A stretch of DNA of 64,000 bases. Source: Proteiniphilum saccharofermentans. Lineage in GTDB: Bacteria; Bacteroidota; Bacteroidia; Bacteroidales; Dysgonomonadaceae. A program made the translations under genes and the position numbers. The stretch covers positions 62,001 to 126,000 of the forward strand of contig NZ_LT605205.1 of assembly GCF_900095135.1 (NCBI RefSeq). Reading direction: 5' to 3'. A model generated the notes under the pieces. That model was given only the letters and a program-made list of their open reading frames with translations. It had not been told where the DNA came from and did not search any database. This document shows positions 11,892-19,832 of the stretch, one piece after another (the stretch's first letter is position 1; every line of letters begins with the position of its first letter).

Positions 11892-12752
11892 TTAAATTTT
11901 TGAGAGAAGGCTATCCGCCAGTCGACTTGCCCCGAGACGGAACAGGGTATTGTTGCACCATTCTTCGCCAAGTGTCTCTTTCACAATAGTATAATATTTC
12001 ACGGCATCCTCTGTAGTAGCAATCCCTCCGGACATTTTCAGGCCGATTTTCTTCCCTGTTTTGGCATGATAGGAGAGGATGGCCTGACATATTACGTACG
12101 CCGCTTCAGGGGAAGCCCCGGGATATCCTTTTCCGGTGGATGTCTTCAGGAAGTCAGCCCCGGAATAGAGCGCCAGGATGGCTGCATTATGAATATTCTT
12201 TACATTTTGTAGTGCACCGGTCTCCAGAATTACTTTCAGTGAAGCGTGACGGCAGGCTTCTTTTATTTCGGTGAGTTCTTCACACATCTCTTCATATTCA
12301 CCCTCTAAAAATTTTCCTACGTTGATGACCACATCTATCTCGTCTGCCCCGTCTGCTACAGCGAGCGATGTTTCGGCTATCTTGATCTCGTTAAAGGTCT
12401 GGGATGAAGGAAATCCTCCTGCGACACAGGCGATTTTCACATCTGCAGTCAATGCCTCTTTCACCGTATGGGCAAAGTTGGGATAGACGCAGATGGCTGC
12501 TACATTATCCATTTCGGGATTAGAGCCGTCGAAACTGTTTACCTTCTCGACGAATTTCCAGATACTTTCATTGGAGTCGGTGCTATTGAGAGATGTAAGA
12601 TCTATACAACTATACAGTTTCCTATAGACTGCGGAATTATTATTTTCACTATATTTTTCAGCGAGAAGGTCGTTTACTTTTTTAGTAACTTCTTCGTCCG
12701 TCAGCATAAACGGATGTGTATTGATAGCTTTGCTATACTTGTTTGTTTCCAT
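11892..12752 (-). CDS. deoC: Deoxyribose-phosphate aldolase
   Basis: A 286-residue class I aldolase that splits 2-deoxyribose-5-phosphate into glyceraldehyde-3-phosphate and acetaldehyde, the last step of deoxynucleoside salvage. The Schiff-base lysine sits in FLKTSTGKGYPGASPEAA near residue 204, a second conserved lysine in IGLKMSGGI near 240, and the substrate aspartate in ADEIDVVINVG near 140. It is longer than the ~220-residue Gram-positive form because of an N-terminal helical extension, as in the E. coli-like group. It ends the minus-strand run apt-uvrC-dtd-MazG-like-deoC, with 26 nt separating it from the MazG-like gene. Confidence 0.95.
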   Translation of the reverse strand: METNKYSKAINTHPFMLTDEEVTKKVNDLLAEKYSENNNSAVYRKLYSCIDLTSLNSTDSNESIWKFVEKVNSFDGSNPEMDNVAAICVYPNFAHTVKEALTADVKIACVAGGFPSSQTFNEIKIAETSLAVADGADEIDVVINVGKFLEGEYEEMCEELTEIKEACRHASLKVILETGALQNVKNIHNAAILALYSGADFLKTSTGKGYPGASPEAAYVICQAILSYHAKTGKKIGLKMSGGIATTEDAVKYYTIVKETLGEEWCNNTLFRLGASRLADSLLSKI

Positions 12753-12778
12753 CGGTCTTTTTATCTTTATTTAATAAA

Positions 12779-13120
12779 TTATTTATCATTGTTATCCTGT
12801 AATTTTGCGTTATTAAGGTGTCTGTCGGCATCTCTCATGGTTTTCTTTTTTATGTTTTTGATTAATGCCTCTTCCAGGTTTACCCCGGTCTGGTTGGCCA
12901 GGCAAAGGAGTACCCAAAGCACATCCGCCATTTCATCGGCCATATTTTTCGATAAGTCAGATTTTTTGAAAGATTGATCACCATACGTACGTGCCATGAT
13001 CCGTGCCAATTCACCGACCTCCTCAGTGAGGATCGCCATATTGGTCAGCTCGCTGAAATAGCGGACACCATAGGTTTTGATCCATTCATCCACTTGCTGT
13101 TGGGCTTCCTGTATCGTCAT
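12779..13120 (-). CDS. MazG-like nucleotide pyrophosphohydrolase
   Basis: A 113-residue all-alpha NTP pyrophosphohydrolase of the single-domain MazG type. The metal-binding EExxE motif appears as ILTEEVGELARIM near residue 28, and the second ExxD half as MADEMADVLWVLLCLAN near 60. Such enzymes hydrolyse non-canonical or excess (d)NTPs to the monophosphate and pyrophosphate, a housecleaning role in the cytoplasm. Its position between dtd and deoC, in a block of nucleotide and tRNA quality-control genes, fits that role. The preferred nucleotide cannot be read from the sequence. Confidence 0.9.
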   Translation of the reverse strand: MTIQEAQQQVDEWIKTYGVRYFSELTNMAILTEEVGELARIMARTYGDQSFKKSDLSKNMADEMADVLWVLLCLANQTGVNLEEALIKNIKKKTMRDADRHLNNAKLQDNNDK

Positions 13121-13226
13121 ATTGTTTCGTTTTGTTTCTCGTTACTTTTTGGAATTCGTCGGGAGTGATTACACCTACTTTCTCCCCAATCTTCCTGGTT
13201 TCCCGGTCTCCTCCTTCTTCCGGTTT

Positions 13227-13679
13227 CTATTCCCTATTTTTTGAGTCGATCCAAATCGTAACCGGTCCATCATTTACCAGGCTGACCTGCATGTCGGCCC
13301 CGAACTTCCCGGTCGCTACCGGTTTTAATAACATCTCCGACAGAGTAGAGCAGAACTGCTCATAAAGAGGGATGGAGATATCCGGTTTCGCAGCACGTAG
13401 ATAAGAAGGTCGATTGCCTTTCTTTGTGCTGGCATGCAGTGTAAATTGTGAAACCACTAATATATCGCCCCCGGTTTCAAGCACCGACCGGTTCATAACC
13501 CCTTTTCCATCGTCAAATATACGTAAATTTACCGTCTTTTTACATAGGAAGCCAATATCCTCTTCATTATCGGCTTCTTCTATTCCTACCAATAGTAGCA
13601 TCCCTTCGCCAATACTGCTTATTTTTTGCCCGTCGATATGAACGGCTGCTTCCCTTACGCGTTGAATAAGTAGTCTCAT
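13227..13679 (-). CDS. dtd: D-aminoacyl-tRNA deacylase
   Basis: A 150-residue enzyme that hydrolyses D-amino acids wrongly attached to tRNA. It has the DTD catalytic motif VVSQFTLHASTKKGNRPSYLRAAKP near residue 76-100 and the cross-subunit NDGPVTIWID motif near the C-terminus (the family's NxGPVT). It starts with the usual MRLLIQRVREAAVHIDG. Its start codon overlaps the uvrC stop codon by 4 nt, so the two are translationally coupled. Length and motifs are normal for the family. Confidence 0.95.
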   Translation of the reverse strand: MRLLIQRVREAAVHIDGQKISSIGEGMLLLVGIEEADNEEDIGFLCKKTVNLRIFDDGKGVMNRSVLETGGDILVVSQFTLHASTKKGNRPSYLRAAKPDISIPLYEQFCSTLSEMLLKPVATGKFGADMQVSLVNDGPVTIWIDSKNRE

Positions 13680-15481
13680 AATTGCTCATTTTCCCTTGTT
13701 ATCCATTTCCAGATGATCTCGCCTTTACTTTTTCCGATCACAGAAATGAGCTCTTCTTTGGTTGCCTCTTTAATCCGTTTGATACTTTTAAAATAGATCA
13801 ACAATCTCTTTTTTGTTTCAGGGCCGATACCTTTGACCTGGTCCAATTCCGAAGTTGTTTGAGATTTGCTCCTTTTTTGCCGGTGGAAGGTGATCCCAAA
13901 CCGGTGCGCTTCATCCCGTGCCTGCTGGATAAGTTTTAACGTTTCTGAACTCTTGTCGATATAGAGCGGAATGGGATCTTCAGGGAAATAAATTTCTTCC
14001 AGGCGCTTGGCAATACCTATAATTGCGATTTTTCCGTATAGTCCGATTTTCTGAAGCGATTCCACAGCAGCATGCAATTGTCCTTTACCTCCATCAATTA
14101 CAATGAGTTGGGGTAGGGGAGCGCCTTCGTTAAGTAGCCGAGAATAGCGTCTTTCTATAATCTCGCGCATTGATGCGAAATCATCAGGCCCTACAACCGT
14201 TTTCACGTTGTAATGGCGGTAATCTTTTTTTGATGGTTTTGCTTTTTTGAAAACAACACAGGCTGCCACCGGATTTGTCCCCTGGATATTGGAATTGTCG
14301 AAGCACTCGATGTGCCATGGAATTTCTTTTAACCGGAGATCATTCTGTACTCCCTTCAGGATTCTGGTTGCCCGTTGTTCGGGATTGAGCATCTCTGCTT
14401 TTTTCAATTTGTCGATCTTATATTGCTTTACATTCTTTTCTGACAGACTGAGCAGTTTTCGTTTTTCTCCCCTTTGTGGAATGGTGAACTCTACGTCCGG
14501 CAGTTTCAGGTCGGGAATAAAAGGTACGATCACCTCTTTCATGTCACTGCCGAATCGTTGCCGCATCTCTACAATCCCCATTCCAAGCAGTTCTTCAGGA
14601 GATTCATCGAGTTTCTTTTTATATTCGAACGTATAAGCTTGATTCACAGCGCCATTCACTACGTGTAGGTAATTAATGTATGCTGAATTTTCAGCCTCTT
14701 CAATGGAGAAGACATCCAGATTATAGTTTATGTTACTTACTACCTGTGATTTCTCTCTGAAATTCTGGATCAGCAGCAATTTTTCCTTTAACCTGTGTGC
14801 CTCTTCAAACCGCAGTTGTCCCGCAAGGGTCTGCATCTTTTCATGAATCTGTCTTTCGATAATAGCTACATTCCCCTTCAATATCTCAATGATCTCTTCG
14901 ATATTTTTATTGTACTCTGCCAGTGATTGCAAAGCCTCACATGGCCCTTCACATCGTTTGATATGATATTCGAGGCATACCTTGAATTTTCCGGCGGCTA
15001 TGTTTTCAGGAGTCAGATTGAGCCGGCACGTACGTATTTTGTATACACGCCTGAAAATATCCAGCAGTGCATTCACCGATTGTACCGAGGTATAGGGGCC
15101 GAAATATTTGGACCCATCTTTCACTATATTCCGGGTTTTATAGACCCGGGGGAAATATTCATTTTTCACCACGATAAAGGGGTAGGATTTGTCATCCTTA
15201 AGCATCACATTGTATCGTGGCTTTAACTTTTTGATCAGGTTATTTTCGAGTAAGAAGGTGTCCTCTTCAGAATTGACGACAATGTATTTTATCTTTCGTA
15301 TCTTTCTTACAAGAATGCGTGTTTTCGGATGATCATGGTGTTTGTTAAAGTAAGAAGAGACTCTTTTTTTGAGATCCTTGGCTTTACCGACATATATAAC
15401 GGTGTCATTCTCATCAAGGAACTGATAGCAGCCCGGTTGGTGAGGGATAACGGCAAGCGTATTTTTAATTTCGTCGGTCAT
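13676..15481 (-). CDS. uvrC: UvrABC nuclease subunit C
   Basis: A 601-residue nuclease that makes both incisions around bulky DNA lesions after UvrAB recognition. The N-terminal GIY-YIG domain (PGCYQFLDENDTVIYVGKAKDLKKRV, split here across residues 15-40) makes the 3' cut. A UvrB-binding UVR helix lies near residue 205-240. The RNase H-like endonuclease domain (IECFDNSNIQGTNPVAACVVF and VIDGGKGQLHAA) makes the 5' cut. The C-terminal tandem helix-hairpin-helix (LDQVKGIGPETKKRLLIYF) binds DNA. A large inverted repeat separates it from apt upstream and may modulate read-through. Confidence 0.97.
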   Translation of the reverse strand: MTDEIKNTLAVIPHQPGCYQFLDENDTVIYVGKAKDLKKRVSSYFNKHHDHPKTRILVRKIRKIKYIVVNSEEDTFLLENNLIKKLKPRYNVMLKDDKSYPFIVVKNEYFPRVYKTRNIVKDGSKYFGPYTSVQSVNALLDIFRRVYKIRTCRLNLTPENIAAGKFKVCLEYHIKRCEGPCEALQSLAEYNKNIEEIIEILKGNVAIIERQIHEKMQTLAGQLRFEEAHRLKEKLLLIQNFREKSQVVSNINYNLDVFSIEEAENSAYINYLHVVNGAVNQAYTFEYKKKLDESPEELLGMGIVEMRQRFGSDMKEVIVPFIPDLKLPDVEFTIPQRGEKRKLLSLSEKNVKQYKIDKLKKAEMLNPEQRATRILKGVQNDLRLKEIPWHIECFDNSNIQGTNPVAACVVFKKAKPSKKDYRHYNVKTVVGPDDFASMREIIERRYSRLLNEGAPLPQLIVIDGGKGQLHAAVESLQKIGLYGKIAIIGIAKRLEEIYFPEDPIPLYIDKSSETLKLIQQARDEAHRFGITFHRQKRSKSQTTSELDQVKGIGPETKKRLLIYFKSIKRIKEATKEELISVIGKSKGEIIWKWITRENEQL

Positions 15482-15511
15482 GGCTGGGTTTTAGTCTAAA
15501 TTGGAGTGAAA

Positions 15512-15559
15512 ATCCCTGATGGCCGGTCAGCAATTCTATCTGCCGATACTATCAGGGAT
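15512..15559 (-). terminator. Inverted repeat between apt and uvrC, possible terminator
   Basis: ATCCCTGAT (15512-15520) and ATCAGGGAT (15551-15559) are perfect 9-bp arms around a 30-nt loop that can itself fold (GGCC core). On the minus strand the stem is followed by only TTTTC, so termination would be partial. Confidence 0.45.
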
Positions 15560-15570
15560 ATTCTCTCTCC

Positions 15571-16095
15571 TTAAAATTTGATTACCGAATTTACTTCGAC
15601 ATCTTTCGGGAAATGATCAATCCCTTTTAGCTCTTCCAGTTCTATAAGAAAGTTGATATAAATCTTCTTTACACCCAATTTCTTTACAAGATTATACGCA
15701 GCCACCATCGTTCCTCCGGTAGCCAGCAGGTCGTCGTGAAGCAACACCACGTCCTCATTCGTCAATGCATCCTGGTGGATCTGGATGGTGTCTTCCCCAT
15801 ATTCTTTCGTGTAAGTTTCTTCTATTACTTTATAAGGGAGTTTTCCGGGTTTACGGATAGGTACAAATCCTACACCTAACCGGATCGCGGTAGCCGGCCC
15901 CATAAAAAAACCCCTGGATTCGATCCCCACCACTTTGGTAATACCCTTGTCCTTATATCTGTCATATAGGATATCCGAAAGTTCTTTCAAGTGGGATGCT
16001 GATTGGAACAGGGTCGTGATGTCGTAGAATTCAATCCCCGGAATAGGGAAGTCAGGGATGCTCCTGACAGCGGAAGTAAGTGTTTCGATACTCAT
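15571..16095 (-). CDS. apt: Adenine phosphoribosyltransferase
   Basis: A 174-residue purine-salvage enzyme that makes AMP from adenine and PRPP. The PRPP-binding loop reads VVLLHDDLLATGGTMVAAYNL near residue 115-135, and GIESRGFFMGPATAIRLG near 57 is the conserved adenine/PPi segment. It begins SAVRSIPDFPIPGIEFYDITTLF, the standard APT N-terminus. In this window it lies between mnmG and uvrC on the minus strand. The 300-nt gap upstream is unusually structured (stem-loops plus a parS-like site), so its expression signal is not obvious. Confidence 0.95.
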   Translation of the reverse strand: MSIETLTSAVRSIPDFPIPGIEFYDITTLFQSASHLKELSDILYDRYKDKGITKVVGIESRGFFMGPATAIRLGVGFVPIRKPGKLPYKVIEETYTKEYGEDTIQIHQDALTNEDVVLLHDDLLATGGTMVAAYNLVKKLGVKKIYINFLIELEELKGIDHFPKDVEVNSVIKF

Positions 16096-16119
16096 TTTTT
16101 ATTCATTAAAATTAGTCTA

Positions 16120-16191
16120 TTTGAGTCGCTTTCGCTCCTCGATTTTCAATTCTTTACAGACTATTTCTGCGTCCGACATAAGTAAAACTTG
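16120..16191 (+). repeat. Intergenic repeat copy A, flanking mnmG
   Basis: This stretch from TTTGAGTCGC to AAAACTTG aligns with 18473-18547 on the other side of mnmG in the same orientation. Shared blocks are TTTGAGTCGC, CCTCGATT, AATTCT, CTGCG, CGACATA and AAAACTTG, with indels between them. Confidence 0.5.
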
Positions 16192-16203
16192 TTTTGCTTA
16201 TGT
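16176..16203. repeat. Long stem-loop upstream of apt
   Basis: The 13-nt arms ACATAAGTAAAAC and GTTTTGCTTATGT enclose a 2-nt loop with a single T-G pair as the only imperfection. The stem is strong but no U-tract follows on either strand, so it does not look like a terminator. Confidence 0.6.
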
Positions 16204-16222
16204 TCTCTCTTGTCGAAATAGT

Positions 16223-16312
16223 ACTCGCGATGGTAATATAAGCGAGTTTATACTATGCTCATTTAAATAAATAACTCTCGCTCGGCAATGTTCAAGCGAG
16301 CTTGACACTGCC
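16223..16312. repeat. Two further inverted repeats between apt and mnmG
   Basis: ACTCGC (16223-16228) pairs with GCGAGT (16242-16247). From 16284 to 16312, GGCAATGTTCAAGC pairs with GCTTGACACTGCC around a GA loop, with one bulge and one mismatch. With the stem-loop at 16176 they make this 300-nt gap highly structured. Confidence 0.55.
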
Positions 16313-16329
16313 CTCGCTTACGCGTTATT

Positions 16330-16347
16330 TTAGCTTAACGAAACGTT
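16330..16347 (+). repeat. Intergenic motif copy containing GCTTAACGAAA
   Basis: TTAGCTTAACGAAACGTT differs from the copy at 4880-4898 only by one A. It lies 24 nt from the parS-like site. Confidence 0.5.
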
Positions 16348-16371
16348 GTTATATAATTTATCTTTTTTGAA

Positions 16372-16387
16372 TGTTCCACGTGAAACA
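16372..16387 (+). other. parS-like ParB binding site
   Basis: TGTTCCACGTGAAACA is a 16-bp near-palindrome that fits the chromosomal parS consensus TGTTNCACGTGAAACA at every position. It starts 8 nt past the mnmG stop codon. In several bacteria parS sites cluster near the origin and near gidA (mnmG). No parA or parB gene is in the window. Confidence 0.75.
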
Positions 16388-16395
16388 TTTCTGTT

Positions 16396-18270
16396 TTAAC
16401 GTCCTAATAAGACAAGCAAAACGGATATGTCATTGGGTGAAACACCCGGAATTCTGCTCGCCTGGGCAATCGTCCCCGGGTTAATTCTGGTCAGTTTTTG
16501 TCTTGCTTCTGTCGAGAGCGATTGTATTTCGTTGTAGTTGAATTTGTCCTTGATGCGAATATCTTCTAAACGTGTGATTTTATCCGCCATCATCCGTTCA
16601 CGCTTGATATAGCCGTTATATTTTATCTCTATGTCGGCCGACTCAATGATCTCCTCTTCCCGTTCGTCGATAGTCTCTAATAGCTCTTTGAGCGGAGCCA
16701 CCTCTTGCGCCATTAGCGTCAGGTCGATGTGTGGCCTTGTTAACAGGTCATGTAGCTTCACGCCGTGCTTCAAAGGTGCTGTGCCGATGTGTTCGAGGAA
16801 TGGGTTGATACGATCTGCCTTGATGGAGAAATTGTGTGCGAAATTGATGATTTGTGCAACTTTTTCTTCTTTTCGGTTGAGTAGCCGGAGTCTCTCTTGA
16901 GTCGCCAGTCCTAACTCATAACTCTTTTTTGTGAGTCTTTCGTCTGCATTGTCCTGACGGAGAAGAATACGGTATTCAGCACGGGAGGTGAACATCCTAT
17001 AGGGTTCGTCAACACCCTTCGTGATCAGGTCGTCGATCAATACTCCTATGTATGCTTCGTCTCTGCGTAATACAAAAGGATCTCCCCCATGACAGTTGAT
17101 ATGGGCGTTGATGCCTGCTATCAATCCTTGCCCTGCCGCCTCTTCATAACCCGTAGTGCCGTTGATTTGTCCTGCAAAAAAGAGGTTTTTCACCAACTTT
17201 GTTTCCAGTGTCGGATACAATTGCCGGGGGTCGAAGAAATCATATTCTATGGCATAACCGGGACGGAAAATATGTGCATTCCGGAAGGCCGGTATCCGTT
17301 GCAAGGCGCTCAATTGTGTCTGCAAGGGTAGGGAAGAAGAGAAGCCGTTGAGATAACACTCATGGGTTGTTTCTCCTTCAGGTTCCAAAAACAGTTGATG
17401 GCTCGTCTTCTCGGAAAAAGTGACGATTTTGGTCTCTATGCTGGGGCAATAGCGAGGCCCTATGCTTTGTATCTGTCCGTTGTAGAGTGGCGAATCACTT
17501 AATCCATCACGTAAGGCTTCATGTACCTCTTCAGAGGTATAAGCTATCCAGCAGCTTCTTTGTTTGAGTGTTCGTTGTACATCCGGAAGATAGGAGAATT
17601 TATGAAAATCTTCATCTCCTTTCTGTTCTTCCAGCAGGGAAAAATCAACCGTTCTCCCGTCAATACGTACTGGAGTCCCTGTCTTCATCCGGTCAGTGGA
17701 GAATCCCAGGTCACGCAATTGCTCTGTCATCCCGTAGGAGGCCGGTTCGGAAACACGTCCTCCGCCGATCTGTACCTTGCCAATATGGATCAGTCCATTT
17801 AAAAAAGTGCCGTTTGTAAGGATTACTGCTTTGCTGAAAAACTCTACTCCCATGCCGGTTTTTACTCCGGAAATAGTAGAGTCTTTACAAAGAAGCCCGG
17901 TCACCATATCCTGCCACATATCCAGGTTAGGTGTGTTTTCTATAATTGTGCGCCATGTTTCGATAAATTTCATCCGGTCACTTTGTACACGGGGGCTCCA
18001 CATGGCAGGGCCTTTTGAACGGTTCAACATGCGGAACTGGATAGCAGTCTTGTCGCTCACAATTCCCGTCTGCCCACCCAATGCATCAATTTCACGCACA
18101 ATCTGTCCCTTGGCAATACCACCTACGGCGGGATTGCAACTCATCTGGGCAACCTTGTTCATGTCCATCGTGATCAGGAGTGTCTTGGATCCCAGATTGG
18201 CAGCGGCTACAGCCGCTTCGCATCCGGCATGGCCTGCCCCTACCACTATGATGTCGTAATTGAAAGTCAT
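16396..18270 (-). CDS. mnmG: tRNA uridine-5-carboxymethylaminomethyl modification enzyme, FAD subunit
   Basis: With MnmE this FAD enzyme modifies the wobble uridine of several tRNAs. The protein is about 624 residues when started at MTFNYDIIVVGAGHAGCEAA. The longer frame beginning eight codons upstream would start inside the promoter region and is rejected. The FAD dinucleotide motif is GAGHAGCEAAVAAANLG near residue 11. The two MnmG signatures are CNPAVGGIAKGQIVREIDALGG near 47 (shown here in part) and GPRYCPSIETKI near 270. The C-terminal helical domain that binds MnmE and tRNA is complete. The older name is gidA. The parS-like site lies directly after its stop codon. Confidence 0.96.
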   Translation of the reverse strand: MTFNYDIIVVGAGHAGCEAAVAAANLGSKTLLITMDMNKVAQMSCNPAVGGIAKGQIVREIDALGGQTGIVSDKTAIQFRMLNRSKGPAMWSPRVQSDRMKFIETWRTIIENTPNLDMWQDMVTGLLCKDSTISGVKTGMGVEFFSKAVILTNGTFLNGLIHIGKVQIGGGRVSEPASYGMTEQLRDLGFSTDRMKTGTPVRIDGRTVDFSLLEEQKGDEDFHKFSYLPDVQRTLKQRSCWIAYTSEEVHEALRDGLSDSPLYNGQIQSIGPRYCPSIETKIVTFSEKTSHQLFLEPEGETTHECYLNGFSSSLPLQTQLSALQRIPAFRNAHIFRPGYAIEYDFFDPRQLYPTLETKLVKNLFFAGQINGTTGYEEAAGQGLIAGINAHINCHGGDPFVLRRDEAYIGVLIDDLITKGVDEPYRMFTSRAEYRILLRQDNADERLTKKSYELGLATQERLRLLNRKEEKVAQIINFAHNFSIKADRINPFLEHIGTAPLKHGVKLHDLLTRPHIDLTLMAQEVAPLKELLETIDEREEEIIESADIEIKYNGYIKRERMMADKITRLEDIRIKDKFNYNEIQSLSTEARQKLTRINPGTIAQASRIPGVSPNDISVLLVLLGR

Positions 18271-18291
18271 TTTTTTTTTGATTTGAGATAG

Positions 18292-18299
18292 CAAAGATA
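18292..18299 (-). promoter_or_regulatory. -7 promoter element of mnmG
   Basis: TATCTTTG on the minus strand fits TAnnTTTG, 21 nt before the chosen ATG. No clear TTTG is found about 20 nt upstream. Its position rules out the longer mnmG start at 18294. Confidence 0.5.
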
Positions 18300-18472
18300 C
18301 TAAAAAAGAAAAAGTTACCTGTTATAGTAATGTTAATTACCGGAAAGAGGTATAAAATCCCTTTTAATTCAGATGTTTACAGAGAAAATGATTCTTCAAG
18401 TTCATTCGTTTGTTTATCGGAATCTTTATATATTTGCACCCAAAATATCAATTGTTCAATTACATTATTCGT

Positions 18473-18547
18473 TTTGAGTCGCCTTTATTCCTCGATTGTT
18501 AATTCTGCGATCGACATATATTTTATATAAAAAATTTCTAAAACTTG
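18473..18547 (+). repeat. Intergenic repeat copy B, flanking mnmG
   Basis: Partner of 16120-16191, same orientation, sharing TTTGAGTCGC, CCTCGATT, AATTCT, CTGCG, CGACATA and AAAACTTG in order. It ends 5 nt before the start of the interrupted barrel gene. Confidence 0.5.
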
Positions 18548-18552
18548 CGATA

Positions 18553-19320
18553 ATGAATCTGAAACAACTTTTCTTGGCTGCATTCTGCATATTTTTTATC
18601 TTTTCTGTATATGGACAATCTGATAACAGTGGATAGCAATACCAAAAAATTTATTTGTCGTTGAATGCCGGTATGAACTTCAACTTAGGATCTTCAAGTA
18701 TTGAATTATCGAATGAACTTATCGTTCCTCCAACCAAAAGGGGATTTTCTCCCGGTTTTGATGGTGCTTGGTTTTTCTCAAAGAATTATGGAGTTGGGAT
18801 AAAGTATGCTTTCTATACCTCCAAATACAATAAAGAATCTTATCTGGAATATACAGAACACTCCTATGATTATCCTGTGTATGAATATAAGTCATTAGCT
18901 TTTAAAGAGAAATCGCATATGTTTGGTCCCGCCATTTATGGAAGATGGCCTTTGGGTGAAACGAAATGGATGATCATGGCTAATGCCGGAGTAGTGATGT
19001 TTTATAATGAATTGACAGGAATAGAAAAGATAATTACTTATATTATTGATTCTCCTGATTTAATCGTTGATCAAAGTCAATTACCCGAGGATAGAAAAAT
19101 GGGTGGTGCATATAAAGGAATTGCTGCAGGTTTTACTTTGTCCGGAGCTATCCGTTACCAACTTCTCCCTTTTGCAGGAATAACTGTCCAAACCAGTGGT
19201 ATTTATGCACCCTTTTCCAGAATGAGTAATCCCAATTTGAAGACTGGACCACATGGTGAGGATTTCTCCAGGAGAATCGGCAGAGTAGGTCTTTCAGCCG
19301 CTATTGATTTCTCTTTTTAA
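18553..19320 (+). pseudogene. Outer-membrane beta-barrel protein gene interrupted by an in-frame TAG
   Basis: The frame starts with ATG at 18553 and a convincing signal peptide (MNLKQLFLAAFCIFFIFSVYG followed by Q-S). Codon 28 (18634-18636) is TAG. The same frame then runs open for another 228 codons to a TAA. The downstream part has alternating hydrophobic strands, a glycine-rich turn pattern (GMNFNLGSSS, GAIRYQLLPFAGI) and ends with DFSF, the aromatic C-terminus typical of outer-membrane barrels. An internal TTG at 18655 could in principle start translation, but the product would lack an export signal. Only one base change separates this from an intact 255-residue gene, so the lesion is recent, a sequencing error, or a recoded stop. 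Function unknown. Confidence 0.75.
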
Positions 19321-19365
19321 CGATTTGTTTTTTCCAAGGTGCTTTATATGGCGGGAATTACAGAA

Positions 19366-19794
19366 TTAATTCCCTTTTTCTTTTCTCAGGCTGAGGGCTC
19401 TTTCTTCAGCCTCTTTCATCTGTTTGCTTTCGGCTTCCGATTTATCATTGATACCGCATAAGTGGAGCACGCCATGGATAATGACACGGTATAACTCCTC
19501 TTCGAAATCAGTGTCATATTGAATTGAGTTGGATAGTACCGTATCGAGGCTGATAAAAATATCTCCCGAAATGCGATTACCTTCGGAATAATCGAAGGTG
19601 ATGATATCGGTATAAAAATCATGTTGAAGGTATTGCCGGTTGACTTCCAGAATTTTTTCGTCGGTACAAAAAAGATAGGAAATATCACCGGTTTGTTTCC
19701 CGTAACTTTTCGTAACGGATTTTATCCAGTTTGCCGTCTCCCTTTTTTTGATCTTCGGGAAATCGATATTTTCAGCTTCGAAAGTAATTGCCAT
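19366..19794 (-). CDS. ybeY: Endoribonuclease YbeY, rRNA maturation
   Basis: A 142-residue metal-dependent RNase involved in 16S rRNA 3'-end processing and ribosome quality control. The metal-binding region reads IIHGVLHLCGINDKSEAES near residue 105. The two first histidines of the HGxLHLxGxDH motif are present, but the third position is lysine (DK rather than DH), a variation I recall from other Bacteroidetes YbeY proteins. The upstream TDIITFDYSEG segment is conserved in the family. It is convergent with the interrupted barrel gene and 38 nt downstream of the nucleoside-recognition gene. Confidence 0.93.
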   Translation of the reverse strand: MAITFEAENIDFPKIKKRETANWIKSVTKSYGKQTGDISYLFCTDEKILEVNRQYLQHDFYTDIITFDYSEGNRISGDIFISLDTVLSNSIQYDTDFEEELYRVIIHGVLHLCGINDKSEAESKQMKEAEERALSLRKEKGN

Positions 19795-19832
19795 TTTATT
19801 AACATTTATTCACCTGGAGGATGCTTTATTTT

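Noticed and set aside
16372-16387. parS-like palindrome as the mnmG terminator
   Set aside because: Read on the minus strand the palindrome is followed by CATTCAAAAAAG, not by a U-tract, and its sequence fits the ParB consensus fully.
18271-18294. Eight extra N-terminal residues of MnmG
   Set aside because: The start codon would lie within the -7 promoter element, and the family N-terminus begins at the following Met.
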